Shown here: one piece after another, positions 17,256 to 25,482 of the stretch | Position numbering within the stretch: position 1 is the stretch's first letter | Layout of the letters: each line of letters starts with the position of its first letter | DNA from: Treponema berlinense | GTDB lineage: Bacteria; Spirochaetota; Spirochaetia; Treponematales; Treponemataceae | Reading direction: 5' to 3' | DNA length: 64,000 nucleotides | NCBI RefSeq assembly: GCF_900167025.1 | Contig: NZ_FUXC01000005.1 | Coordinates: 62,001-126,000 of the forward strand | The notes under the pieces: generated by a model | Told to the model about the DNA's origin: nothing | The model's input: only the letters and a program-made list of their open reading frames with translations | The model's database searches: none | Program-made: the position numbers and the translations under genes

Positions 17256-17400
17256 TATAAAAAACTCAAAAATATTTTGTTTTAATAAACCGGAGCGCAA
17301 TTTTCTCACAAACCCGCTTTCCACAGTTCCGCTATACGCTGCATTCGGCAAAGCCGAACGCCTCCGGCGCTGTTCCAATCGGGGCTATGTTTTGTGGCAG
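17256..17400 (+). repeat. Structured dispersed repeat R1, copy 1
   Basis: A 145-bp element differing from the copy at 20244-20388 at one base (A17323 versus G20311). The core (17292-17400) begins GGAGCGCAATTTT and ends CAATCGGGGCTATGTTTT. It can fold: outer arm CCCG/CGGG, second arm ACAG/CTGT, and an apical hairpin TTCGGC-AAA-GCCGAA. Related elements with different but still paired arms occur at 29041, 34892 and 61748. Confidence 0.85.
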
Positions 17401-17403
17401 GAA

Positions 17404-18273
17404 TTAAAATAAACCTACAGGCAGCGCAATTCTCTTAATAAGAAATAAAATGCAATTTCTAAAAATATTGTCAAAAATTATTAAAATTACAAAGTAAGCA
17501 ATAAGGTCGAGGATTACAACTGTAAAGAATTTTCTTTTAATTGTTAAAAAAGAAGAGCCGCAGGTAAACTGAAACGAAAAAAACACCAAAATATAAAGCG
17601 CAAGAAAAATCAAGAATTTATCGTTTACAAGGCTTAGGCAAAGTGCAGAAATTGCAAGCAGGAGAATTGCAACGATTTTATTTGCGCCGTTGGCTAAGAA
17701 AAGCAAATAAAAAAATTTGAATAAAAGGTAAAAAATAATAAGTGCAAAAATTAAAAAAACGGCGGTTTCGGAAATATTTTCTAATGAAGAAAAAGAACTA
17801 GTTAGTATAATTATTGTATTAGCGTTTAAGTGAATAAAAAAATTTTCTAATTGGTCAAAATTTAAAAAATCATGACGGATATAAAAGATAATTCCGCAGG
17901 CAAAGATTACTTCAAAAATAATGTCAAAAAAGTGAAAAATCCCGCGTCCGAATTTATTTCTGAATGAATTTGTTTTTTTGCAAGGAGTTTGAACCTCTGT
18001 TTCGTCAGAAGTTTTTTGTTCTGTTTTAGATTTTGTTTCTGGCTGCGAAAAATCCTCTGTATTGCAATTGTTTTGAGGTTTTTTATGAACTTTGGAGATT
18101 TTTTCTCTAAAGCCAAGAAGTTTTAAGCCAATTGAAGTCAACCAATTTTGAATTGCAGAAATAATTTTTTTGAAAAATAATTTTATCTTAAAAAAAAGCT
18201 CAGAAAAGAACATTTTTGTTTTAATTTTAGCGAGGCAAAAAACACTCTTACATTTTATAAAAAAAGACTTCAT
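17404..18273 (-). CDS. Hypothetical membrane protein
   Basis: A 289-aa protein I do not recognise. The first 100 residues are very basic and hydrophilic after a short amphipathic start, including a Thr/Lys/Gln-rich stretch. From about residue 110 there are five or six hydrophobic helices (near 110-130, 170-195, 197-215, 218-240, 250-272). It lies 21 nt downstream of the transglutaminase-like lipoprotein and has an AAGGGGA ribosome site, so the two form an operon. The high A+T and Lys/Phe content and the flanking R1 repeats suggest accessory DNA. Confidence 0.65.
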   Translation of the reverse strand: MKSFFIKCKSVFCLAKIKTKMFFSELFFKIKLFFKKIISAIQNWLTSIGLKLLGFREKISKVHKKPQNNCNTEDFSQPETKSKTEQKTSDETEVQTPCKKTNSFRNKFGRGIFHFFDIIFEVIFACGIIFYIRHDFLNFDQLENFFIHLNANTIIILTSSFSSLENISETAVFLIFALIIFYLLFKFFYLLFLANGANKIVAILLLAISALCLSLVNDKFLIFLALYILVFFSFQFTCGSSFLTIKRKFFTVVILDLIAYFVILIIFDNIFRNCILFLIKRIALPVGLF

Positions 18274-18294
18274 ACTTTCCCCTTCAAAATAAAA

Positions 18295-19719
18295 TTATTT
18301 GCAAATGTATGTTGCAACAGTCTGATAAGAACCTGTTTTTGCAGAAGAAACGCCTATATTAAGTTGAGAAATATTTGTTGGAACAGTAAAGTCCAAAGAA
18401 AATGTTCCGTCATCATTTTTCTGCATTTGCGAAAAATTTTTACCACAGATCACTGCTGCAAAATTTTTGCTTGGACAATTAATTTCAAAATGATAGGTTT
18501 CACCTTTTTTTAAAGGCATTTCAATCGGACAAATTACTTTTGCATCAAAAGAATTCTGATAAATTCGAGGATAACGAATTTGACTTCCATCTTGGGCATT
18601 CACAAAAAATTCTGCACATCCAAGGCCTTGTCTTTCTGTCTTTTTATAATAAAAAATCTGAATTTGATACTTTCCTGCTTCTGGAAATTGAATTACGGTG
18701 TTTGAAATATTTCCTTTCGTTTGTGTAAAAGTTGAGTTTTCAATTCTCTTGTTTTTTTCTGTCTGAACTACTGAAAAATCTAAGTAATAGTTCGCTTTTG
18801 TTTCATATTCAAATTGAATCGAATTTAAGACGTGATTTGTTTTTTGGGGTAATTCACCATTTTTAATTACGAAATTTTCAGCAACTTCAAAAAATTTGGG
18901 CTGAAAGTCTGCAAGTTTTAAAAACTCGGTATTTGAAACAGGCTCTTTTAAAAGCTGTTGTTGTTGTCTTTCTGGCAGATGTGTAAAAATAAAATGTTCT
19001 GGTTTTATAAAAAGCCAATCAGTTGTATATTTTTGGACGGATTTTTTTCCGTTCATGTAACCAGAATCCCAAGTGCTATCGATAAAATAATAGGCGTTTT
19101 CAATTTTTACCATATTCCATGCATGGTTTGAATCCATATTGTTTTCTGCCATAAGGGAAGTGCCGACTCCACGTGCATAGCCGGAAACCTTTGAATTTTT
19201 AAAATTTAAAGTGTCCAAAAATTTCTTCAAAAGATTTGAATATCCCTCACAAACTGCATAGCCGGTTTTTAAAACATTTTCATAATTTTGAGGCGGAACT
19301 GTTTCTGCCCAAAAATTCTTAGCATCATATTTTACATTTAAAGCAACGAGGTCATGTGCAATCTTCACTTTTTCAAAATCATCTGTAGAATTTGAATTTA
19401 TAAATTCGCAACATTTATTTACGTATTCTGCCGGATTAGAAGTTTTTAACTTTGCAATGTTTGTAGGAATTTTCTTTGCCATAGGATGCGGCGTATCTGT
19501 TCTAAAAGAATAAGCTTTTTCGTAATCTTCTGGAATTTTATACATTGTTGAAGAAACTTTTTTAATTTTTTGAGTTTCATTATTTTGAATGTTGGAATTT
19601 TGACTCTCGAAAAGAGAAGAAATTGCTTCTTGTAAAGAATCAATAGTTGTACAAGAAGAAATAATAAAACTTAATATTACGCAAAAGGTTGTAAAAAGGA
19701 ATTTTAATTTAGATTTCAT
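18295..19719 (-). CDS. Transglutaminase-like lipoprotein
   Basis: A 474-aa exported lipoprotein (lipobox IISSC, Cys23). Residues about 110-225 are a transglutaminase/papain-like core with all three catalytic positions: Cys near 156 (TGYAVCEGYSN), His near 199 (SNHAWNMVKIE) and Asp near 211 (YYFIDSTWDSGY). The C-terminal half is beta-rich and resembles the extra domains of kyphoscoliosis-peptidase-like proteins. It could cross-link or cleave surface proteins or peptides; the substrate is unknown. It is first of a two-gene operon and starts from a leaderless-type promoter. Confidence 0.85.
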   Translation of the reverse strand: MKSKLKFLFTTFCVILSFIISSCTTIDSLQEAISSLFESQNSNIQNNETQKIKKVSSTMYKIPEDYEKAYSFRTDTPHPMAKKIPTNIAKLKTSNPAEYVNKCCEFINSNSTDDFEKVKIAHDLVALNVKYDAKNFWAETVPPQNYENVLKTGYAVCEGYSNLLKKFLDTLNFKNSKVSGYARGVGTSLMAENNMDSNHAWNMVKIENAYYFIDSTWDSGYMNGKKSVQKYTTDWLFIKPEHFIFTHLPERQQQQLLKEPVSNTEFLKLADFQPKFFEVAENFVIKNGELPQKTNHVLNSIQFEYETKANYYLDFSVVQTEKNKRIENSTFTQTKGNISNTVIQFPEAGKYQIQIFYYKKTERQGLGCAEFFVNAQDGSQIRYPRIYQNSFDAKVICPIEMPLKKGETYHFEINCPSKNFAAVICGKNFSQMQKNDDGTFSLDFTVPTNISQLNIGVSSAKTGSYQTVATYICK

Positions 19720-19725
19720 AAAAAT

Positions 19726-19753
19726 ATTTTAGCATAAATTCTTACAAAATCAA
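19726..19753 (-). promoter_or_regulatory. Promoter of the transglutaminase-like gene, leaderless type
   Basis: TTGATT (19748-19753 on the minus strand), a 16-bp spacer and TAAAAT (19726-19731), which ends 6 nt before the ATG. No Shine-Dalgarno. Confidence 0.55.
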
Positions 19754-19822
19754 TTTAATAGGTAATAAATATTACTTTTAAAAGAGTTCTAAAAAACAAA
19801 AATGTCTGCATAATTTTTATCT

Positions 19823-20185
19823 ATGAATGCAAACAAAGCTGATGTTGCACAAGTCTTTGCTCAGAATTTAAAAAAGCATAGAAAAAGAGTTGGACTAACA
19901 CAAAAGCAACTTTCAGAGCGTCTGGAAATTTCTCAAAAACATCTTTCATTTATTGAAACTGGCGTTCAATTCGCTTCTGCGTCATTGATTGACAGAATCT
20001 GTCGGGAACTGAACATTTCCTGCGGAGATTTGTTTGCAAGCGAAAGAGACGTTAACATAAAAGAAGTGAATATGATTTGCGCAATGATGCAGAATATTAT
20101 GTTTCCTCGGCTGACAACGATTGAATCAAAACTTGAGAATATAGAAAAAAAACTGAACAAAGAACAGAATATCTCATTAGAATAG
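19823..20185 (+). CDS. XRE-family HTH regulator with coiled-coil tail
   Basis: A 120-aa DNA-binding protein. Residues 10-70 are a Cro/C1-type HTH (RVGLTQKQLSERLEISQKHL, then a typical dimer helix with LIDRICRELNISCGDLF). The C-terminal third is a short coiled coil (TIESKLENIEKKLNKEQ) likely to drive oligomerisation. It diverges from the transglutaminase-like operon with about 100 bp between the starts, so it is a candidate regulator of that operon and of itself. No Shine-Dalgarno; CATAAT ends 8 nt before the ATG. Confidence 0.85.
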   Translation: MNANKADVAQVFAQNLKKHRKRVGLTQKQLSERLEISQKHLSFIETGVQFASASLIDRICRELNISCGDLFASERDVNIKEVNMICAMMQNIMFPRLTTIESKLENIEKKLNKEQNISLE

Positions 20186-20243
20186 AAAGAAATTTATTTA
20201 CGCTTATTTGGAACGGAAATCAAAGTTCCGGGAGCAAACTTTT

Positions 20244-20388
20244 TATAAAAAACTCAAAAATATTTTGTTTTAATAAACCGGAGCGCAATTTTCTCACAAA
20301 CCCGCTTTCCGCAGTTCCGCTATACGCTGCATTCGGCAAAGCCGAACGCCTCCGGCGCTGTTCCAATCGGGGCTATGTTTTGTGGCAG
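20244..20388 (+). repeat. Structured dispersed repeat R1, copy 2
   Basis: A near-identical direct repeat of 17256-17400 (144 of 145 positions). The second arm reads GCAG here instead of ACAG. The two copies bracket the module carrying the transglutaminase-like lipoprotein, the membrane protein and the XRE gene. Confidence 0.85.
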
Positions 20389-20400
20389 ACAATGGAGCAG

Positions 20401-20449
20401 CGGCAATTTGTTGCCGAACCACCCGTGTTTTTGAATTGCTCAAAAATGT
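20401..20449 (+). repeat. Repeat R2, copy 1 (two hairpins)
   Basis: A 49-bp sequence identical to 22061-22109. It contains two inverted repeats, CGGCAA-TTTG-TTGCCG and TTTTTGA-ATTGC-TCAAAAA, separated by ACCACCCGTG. It lies 12 bp after the R1 copy. Confidence 0.85.
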
Positions 20450-20462
20450 CCAGCTTTTGAAA

Positions 20463-20553
20463 CTTACACTACATATATCTTGAATTATTGAAAAATGTAG
20501 TGTAAATTATAGTTACACTACAAATAATCAAAATTAACATATTTGTAGTGTAA
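20463..20553 (+). promoter_or_regulatory. Four-half-site operator array of the nucleotidyltransferase cassette
   Basis: The 10-mer TTACACTACA or its complement TGTAGTGTAA occurs four times (around 20464, 20496, 20513 and 20544), arranged as two inverted pairs. A possible promoter, TTACAC (20513-20518), 16 bp and TAACAT (20535-20540), overlaps the array. This is the usual arrangement for an autoregulated toxin-antitoxin-like operon. Confidence 0.7.
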
Positions 20554-20563
20554 GTGTGTTTAT

Positions 20564-20872
20564 ATGAAATCGGATGTGGTAAAAGCGGTTTTTCAGGATG
20601 AACTAGAAAGAAACCAGCGCCTAGTATCTCGTTATGAAAAAGAATTGGAAAATCTCCCTAAAGGGTCTATTTATAAGAGAAAAATAGGTAATCATGAATA
20701 TTTCTATTTAAATTACAGAGAAGGAAACAAAGTTATTTCTAAATTTTTGGGGAAAAATGAAACGTTTGATTCAGATGAATTGCAGATGCAGTTAGATAAG
20801 CGGAATGAATATAAGCAACTCATAAAAAAATTAAAACTCGAACAAAAGGATTTATTAAAGGCATTAAAATGA
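20564..20872 (+). CDS. Small charged protein paired with a nucleotidyltransferase
   Basis: A 102-aa protein, mostly helical, with a coiled-coil-like start and end and a short beta section in the middle (LPKGSIYKRKIGNHEYFYLN, then NKVISKFLG). The pattern recalls small DUF6788-type proteins encoded next to nucleotidyltransferase-fold genes; that assignment is tentative. It overlaps the next gene by an ATGA junction. It may act as the antitoxin or DNA-binding partner, but no HTH is evident, so which protein binds the operator array is open. Confidence 0.6.
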   Translation: MKSDVVKAVFQDELERNQRLVSRYEKELENLPKGSIYKRKIGNHEYFYLNYREGNKVISKFLGKNETFDSDELQMQLDKRNEYKQLIKKLKLEQKDLLKALK

Positions 20873-21532
20873 GAAAAGAGCAGGAAGAGGCTTTTTGGCA
20901 GACAATTAAAGCATTTGACGAAATCGGTCTATTACGTCATGTAATGATTATCGGTAGCTGGGCTGAGTATTTATTTCCGCCGTTATTAAAAACAGATTTT
21001 ATGCCTAATTTAAGAACTCGTGATGTGGATTTCTTTTACAGAAACGTTAATATTCCAAAAGAAAAAATCAATGTTGTACAAAAACTAAAGAATATTGGCT
21101 ATATTTATGACGAAGTTGATGGAATTTCCAGATTTTATAAAGAAGATCTTCTTGAACTTGAATTTCTTACAAGAGTTCTTGGGGCAGGAACTGATGGAAA
21201 GGTGAATATTAAACCTCTTGGAATTACGTGCCATAAATATTCTTTCAGATTTTGCCAGAGAAATTGAGACAACTGCAACAGATGGAGAAAAATATACGCT
21301 CATAATTCCAGAACCTTCTGCATATGTGATTCAAAAAATTCTTACAAATCCTAATCGTGAGCCTCAAGAAAAACGGGCAAAAGATATTGTCGCCGTGAAA
21401 GAGCTCCTTTATCATATCGAAAAATCCACAGAACACAAAACTAAATTTAGCGAGGTTTATAAAACATTATCCGTAAAGCAATTAAAAATCATAAAACAAG
21501 TGTGTGAAGAAAATCAAATTGTTCTCCCTTAA
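20869..21532 (+). pseudogene. Frameshifted nucleotidyltransferase-fold protein (AbiEii-like)
   Basis: The first part (20869-21267 frame) carries the nucleotidyltransferase signature: IIGSWAEYLF followed by TRDVDFF, i.e. GS and the Asp-x-Asp metal-binding pair. Near 21229 the frame runs into unrelated residues and stops, while the next frame continues sensibly (AINILSDFAREIETT to IKQVCEENQIVLP, stop at 21532). One extra base near 21229-21231 explains it. No slippery heptamer is present, so this is a broken gene or a sequencing error rather than programmed frameshifting. The fold matches AbiEii-type or GSU2403-like proteins often paired with small antitoxin-like genes. Confidence 0.7.
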
Positions 21533-21622
21533 TTATAAACTGTATTTATGAATAAAATGCGGAATCTGTCCGGAAAAATCAAATTTTCTACTTGCAATTT
21601 TATTTTACAAGGGGTTTGGAAT

Positions 21623-21928
21623 ATGCCGGCGACTGAATACGGAAAATATCTTAAGAAGCTCAGGATTGACAAGGACAAGACGCTTGCGGCAATGGCTAAG
21701 GATATGGGGATTGCTCCTTCTTATCTTTCTGCGATTGAAAACGGCGAGCGTGTTATTCCTGTGGATTTTACGGAAAAAATTTCTGAAAAGTATTCATTGG
21801 ATGATACGGCAAAAGATGAGCTCAGGGAGCTTGAACTGAAGACTCCGCGCAATGCGCTTCAACTGGACTTTAAGAAGTCGGGCAGCACGCAAGAACAAAA
21901 ACGAAAATTCCCGCTGCTAAAATTGTAA
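21623..21928 (+). CDS. XRE-family HTH regulator, possibly truncated
   Basis: A 101-aa protein. The start at 21623 is preceded by AAGGGG; an upstream in-frame ATG at 21548 lacks a ribosome site and adds non-conserved residues. Residues 8-65 form an HTH (DKTLAAMAKDMGIAPSYLSA, ENGERVIPVDFTEKISEKY). After residue 80 the sequence changes to a short Lys/Gln-rich end (SGSTQEQKRKFPLLKL), which looks shorter than usual for this type. Another frame of the following 80 bases could encode a hydrophobic tail, so a late frameshift is possible. It sits at the right end of the R2-bounded module. Confidence 0.7.
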   Translation: MPATEYGKYLKKLRIDKDKTLAAMAKDMGIAPSYLSAIENGERVIPVDFTEKISEKYSLDDTAKDELRELELKTPRNALQLDFKKSGSTQEQKRKFPLLKL

Positions 21929-22060
21929 GGCGTGTGCCCGATGTTTTTATGACGGTGCTTTCTGTTCTGCTGATGGGCGGAATGGCTTTTGCCCGGTGAT
22001 AGCAAACTAGACGTTGCCGGGTAAAAAGTTTAGCAGATGGCATTAAAATGAAAAGCCCGT

Positions 22061-22109
22061 CGGCAATTTGTTGCCGAACCACCCGTGTTTTTGAATTGCT
22101 CAAAAATGT
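22061..22109 (+). repeat. Repeat R2, copy 2
   Basis: Identical 49-bp direct repeat of 20401-20449. Together they bracket the nucleotidyltransferase cassette and the XRE gene. It ends 64 bp before the aspS start codon. Confidence 0.85.
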
Positions 22110-22173
22110 TTTAGTCATTAAAATAGAAAAATCTTAAAATGTGCGCTGTTTTTTTGGCGCGAAAGGCATATTT

Positions 22174-24009
22174 ATGGAAAATTCTAAACGAACTGTAACT
22201 TGCGGCGAGCTTACTAAGGCTGACGTTGGCAAGAAAGTTGTATTGAACGGTTGGGTCAGCCGAACGCGCGACTTGGGCGGACTTGTTTTTATCCGTTTGC
22301 GCGACCGCTATGGAATTACTCAGGTAATGGTTGGCGACAATGCTTCGGACGAAGTTAAAAAAATCGCCGCTTCCTTAAAGTCGGAATATTGTATCGCTGT
22401 TGAGGGCGTTGTTGCCGCACGTGCTGAAAAAGACGTGAACAAGGACATGGCGACCGGCGAGATTGAAGTTGAAGCTTGCGACATAGAAATCTTTACAACG
22501 TCGCAGGAATTGCCTTTTAGCATTGAAGAAGTCCGCCAGAAGGATGGAACTCTTGTTGTTGCGAACGAAGATTTGCGCCTAAAATACCGCTATCTTGATT
22601 TGCGCCGCGAACCTATGCAGCACAACATCATCTTGCGTTCGGCTGTAACTTTTGCCACACGCGAATTTTTGACTTCCAAGGGTTTTTTGGAAATTGAGAC
22701 TCCTACTTTTATTAAATCAACTCCGGAAGGCGCGCGCGACTACCTTGTTCCGAGCCGTGTTCATCCGGGAAAATTCTATTCTTTGCCGCAGTCGCCGCAG
22801 CTTTACAAGCAGCTTCTGATGGTTTCGGGATTTGACAAGTATTTCCAGATTGCGCGCTGTTACCGCGATGAGGATGCCCGCGGAGACCGCCAGCCGGAAT
22901 TTACCCAGATTGATATGGAAATGAGCTTTACAAACCGCGAGGAAGTTCTGGAAACAACCGAAGAGCTTATGCGCCACATTTTCAAGAAAACCCTGAACTA
23001 CGAGCTTCCGGTTCATTTTGACAGAATCAGCTGGGACGACGCTTTTGACCTTTACGGAAGCGACAAGCCGGACTTGCGCTTTGACATGAAGATGCAGGAT
23101 GCGGCTTTTATGGCGGATTTGAGCGACTTTAACGCATTCAAGGCAGGAGGTGCAAACGCAGACAAGAACATCGAGCGCCACAAGAGAAGCGGACTTAAAG
23201 CCCTTGTTGTAAAGAACGCCGCGGACAAATATTCAAGAAAGCACATTGAAGCGCTTGAAGCAGTTGCAAAAATCAACCATGCTAAAGGCCTTGCCTGGAT
23301 GAAGGTTGACGCGGAAGGAAAATTTGAAGGCGGAATCTCAAAGTTCTTCGCCGGAAAAGAAGCGGAAATCTGCTCAAGGCTTGGAGCGGAAAAGAACGAC
23401 CTTCTTTTGTTTGTAAGCGACGAAAAATGGCAGACAGCGTGCGTTGCGCTCGGAGCGGTCCGCAAGCAGCTTGGAAAAGACCTGAACCTTTACAACCCGA
23501 AAGACGAATTCCACTTCGCATGGATTATCGACTTCCCGTACTTTGCATGGAACGAGGAAGAAAACCACTGGGAAACAGAGCACCACATGTTCACGCTTCC
23601 GCAGAAAAAATACTGGGACACTTTGGAAAGCGACCCGGGTTCTGTAAAAGGCGACCTTTACGACCTTGTCCTGAACGGCTACGAGCTTGCCTCAGGCTCA
23701 ATGCGTATCAACGACCCGGCGCTGCAGGAACGCATCTTTGAAATCGTAGGCTACAGCCGCGAGCGCGCAGAAAAAGCGTTCGGATTCTTGGTACAGGCAT
23801 TCAAGTTCGGCGCGCCACCGCACGGAGGAATCGCCCCGGGCCTCGACCGCCTTATAATGCTCATGTGCCACGAGGAAAGCATCCACGAAGTAATCGCCTT
23901 CCCGAAAAACAATTTGGCGGCTTCGCCTATGGACGAGTGTCCGAGTGCAGTTGACGAGCAGCAGCTCAAAGACCTGCACATCAATTGTTACGACGTAGAA
24001 AAAGACTAA
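22174..24009 (+). CDS. aspS: Aspartate--tRNA ligase
   Basis: A 611-aa class II aminoacyl-tRNA synthetase that charges tRNA-Asp. It has the N-terminal OB-fold anticodon-binding domain (GWVSRTRDLGGLVFIRLRDR), motif 2 (CYRDEDARGDRQPEFTQID), the bacterial GAD insertion around 300-420 and motif 3 (GIAPGLDRLIML). The start at 22174 has AAAGG 7 nt upstream; the frame extends 11 codons further without support. It is full length and of bacterial type. Codon use and GC content are higher than in the accessory island before it. Confidence 0.97.
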   Translation: MENSKRTVTCGELTKADVGKKVVLNGWVSRTRDLGGLVFIRLRDRYGITQVMVGDNASDEVKKIAASLKSEYCIAVEGVVAARAEKDVNKDMATGEIEVEACDIEIFTTSQELPFSIEEVRQKDGTLVVANEDLRLKYRYLDLRREPMQHNIILRSAVTFATREFLTSKGFLEIETPTFIKSTPEGARDYLVPSRVHPGKFYSLPQSPQLYKQLLMVSGFDKYFQIARCYRDEDARGDRQPEFTQIDMEMSFTNREEVLETTEELMRHIFKKTLNYELPVHFDRISWDDAFDLYGSDKPDLRFDMKMQDAAFMADLSDFNAFKAGGANADKNIERHKRSGLKALVVKNAADKYSRKHIEALEAVAKINHAKGLAWMKVDAEGKFEGGISKFFAGKEAEICSRLGAEKNDLLLFVSDEKWQTACVALGAVRKQLGKDLNLYNPKDEFHFAWIIDFPYFAWNEEENHWETEHHMFTLPQKKYWDTLESDPGSVKGDLYDLVLNGYELASGSMRINDPALQERIFEIVGYSRERAEKAFGFLVQAFKFGAPPHGGIAPGLDRLIMLMCHEESIHEVIAFPKNNLAASPMDECPSAVDEQQLKDLHINCYDVEKD

Positions 24010-24022
24010 CCAAAAAAATTGA

Positions 24023-24058
24023 AAGCGGAATTTCTTCTGGGATTTCCGCTTTTTTTTA
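24023..24058 (+). terminator. Terminator of aspS
   Basis: AGCGGAA (24024-24030) pairs with TTCCGCT (24044-24050), followed by eight T. Confidence 0.85.
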
Positions 24059-24090
24059 TCACAAAAAATTCAATATTCAGACGAGCTGCA

Positions 24091-24426
24091 CTAAATCATC
24101 TTGCAAACATCTTCCACGGCCTGTTCAAGTTTTTCCTTAAGTTCATGCTGGAGAGTTTTTGCGTAGATTTTTTTAAATGAATCATTAATGCTGGCCGGAG
24201 AACCAAATTCATCAAAAAGTATAGAAGGACGGACATTCAGGGCATCTGCAATTTTATCGATGGTTTCGGCACTAGGAAAACGTTCCCGGGCTTCCATATC
24301 GCCAATATACGCAGTGCTCATTCCTATTTTTTCGGCAAGTTTTTCTTGTGTAAGCCCGGCTTGTTTTCTGTAAAACTTTAGGTTTTGAATAAAAGTATGT
24401 CGAATTCCCATATCAACATTTTCCAT
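24091..24426 (-). CDS. XRE-family HTH regulator
   Basis: A 111-aa DNA-binding protein with a Cro/C1-type HTH at residues 10-70 (KQAGLTQEKLAEKIGMSTAY, then MEARERFPSAETIDKIADAL) and a helical C-terminal tail. It diverges from the surface-protein cluster beginning at 24559. A perfect palindrome in the shared intergenic region makes it the likely local regulator. The ATG at 24426 has no strong ribosome site; an in-frame ATG at 24411 is an alternative. Confidence 0.85.
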   Translation of the reverse strand: MENVDMGIRHTFIQNLKFYRKQAGLTQEKLAEKIGMSTAYIGDMEARERFPSAETIDKIADALNVRPSILFDEFGSPASINDSFKKIYAKTLQHELKEKLEQAVEDVCKMI

Positions 24427-24460
24427 TGATATTCAGGTTTGTTTTATTCACTAAAACTCA

Positions 24461-24472
24461 TTAAACGTTTAA
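24461..24472. promoter_or_regulatory. Palindromic candidate operator TTAAACGTTTAA
   Basis: A perfect 12-bp palindrome between the divergent XRE gene and the CsgG-like gene, suited to a dimeric XRE repressor. The surrounding region is otherwise AT-rich without other clear sites. Confidence 0.45.
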
Positions 24473-24558
24473 ATATTGTAAAAAATTGTGTTTTGAATAA
24501 TAATATTATTAGCTAAAACACAGAAAACCTAAAAAATTCAGCACAAATTGGGAGTTTT

Positions 24559-25464
24559 ATGAAAAAAATAATTCTTACATTAACATTAGTATTCTTTTCA
24601 GCATTTTGTTTTGCCCAGGAAAAAATTGACTCTGTCGTTTTAAAAGTTGCAAACGATATTTCATCAATATGCAGCACAAAAACAATTCTATGTATTCTGG
24701 ATTTTAATTCGCCGACACAAGAAATGTCGGAATACATTCAGACTGAGCTTACATCGCAAGTTACAGAAAATGGAATGAAAGTTGTAACCCGCAGCAATAT
24801 GGGAAAAATAGACAACGAGTTGAATTACCAGCTTTCCGGCCTTATAAGTGATGAAACGGCTCTTTCAATTTGCAAACGTTTGGGTGCAAATGCGATTGTT
24901 TTTGGTCAGATTAAAGAATTAGACAACAAATATAATCTTCAGGTTCGGCTTCTGGATGTGGAAACAGCTTCTTATGTTCTTTTTAAAACTTATGAATTCT
25001 CACGTTCCTCAAAGTCAGAACAATTGCTTGGACGCGCGGCCAATTACTACAAGACATCAATCGGAATTTGCGCAGAAGTAAACAAAAATTCCATCTCTTA
25101 TGTTGCGCCTGCAGCAGGAATTTATTTTGACTATTCATTTTTCAGAAAAATTTCTTTGGGCGGAAAAATTATTGTAAGTTACGATGCGTTTGAAAAAGAA
25201 AATTCTATTTATTCACTTGAACCATTGGGCGTTCTGAGAGTTTATTTGGTTTCCCCAAGCGGAGAGCCTTCCACAGGATTTTATATTGAAGGATCAGCCG
25301 GTGCGGATATTATTTTTTCAAATGAAAATATTCACACGGCTTTTGAAGCTGGCGCAGGATTCGGCTTTAGAAAAGAATTTGATTCTTTTTATATAGAACC
25401 AATGGCTCGCTTTGGGTATCCGTACATTTTTGCCGTTGGATTTGGCACAGGATTACGTTTTTAA
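24559..25464 (+). CDS. CsgG/LpoB-like domain fused to an outer-membrane barrel-like domain
   Basis: A 301-aa exported protein with a signal peptide (FCFAQEK, cut near residue 20). Residues about 35-155 resemble the CsgG/LpoB/FlgT-N fold used in outer-membrane assembly factors (ILDFNSPTQEMSEYIQTELT, then RLGANAIVFGQIKELDNKY). Residues about 180-301 are Gly/aromatic-rich strands ending in GFGTGLRF, a terminal Phe typical of outer-membrane beta-strands. It has a GGGAG ribosome site and precedes the SUMF1 lipoprotein by 18 nt. A role in presenting that lipoprotein at the surface is inference. Confidence 0.75.
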   Translation: MKKIILTLTLVFFSAFCFAQEKIDSVVLKVANDISSICSTKTILCILDFNSPTQEMSEYIQTELTSQVTENGMKVVTRSNMGKIDNELNYQLSGLISDETALSICKRLGANAIVFGQIKELDNKYNLQVRLLDVETASYVLFKTYEFSRSSKSEQLLGRAANYYKTSIGICAEVNKNSISYVAPAAGIYFDYSFFRKISLGGKIIVSYDAFEKENSIYSLEPLGVLRVYLVSPSGEPSTGFYIEGSAGADIIFSNENIHTAFEAGAGFGFRKEFDSFYIEPMARFGYPYIFAVGFGTGLRF

Positions 25465-25482
25465 TTTCAAGGAGCAAGTTTT

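Noticed and set aside
17256-17400. R1 repeats as integron attC sites
   Set aside because: They are imperfect palindromes with variable apices, and Treponema denticola has an integron, but the required RYYYAAC and GTTRRRY ends are not both present in any copy and no integron integrase is in the window.
20869-21532. Programmed ribosomal frameshift in the nucleotidyltransferase gene
   Set aside because: No slippery heptamer or obvious downstream stimulatory structure at the shift near 21229; a simple one-base insertion explains it better.
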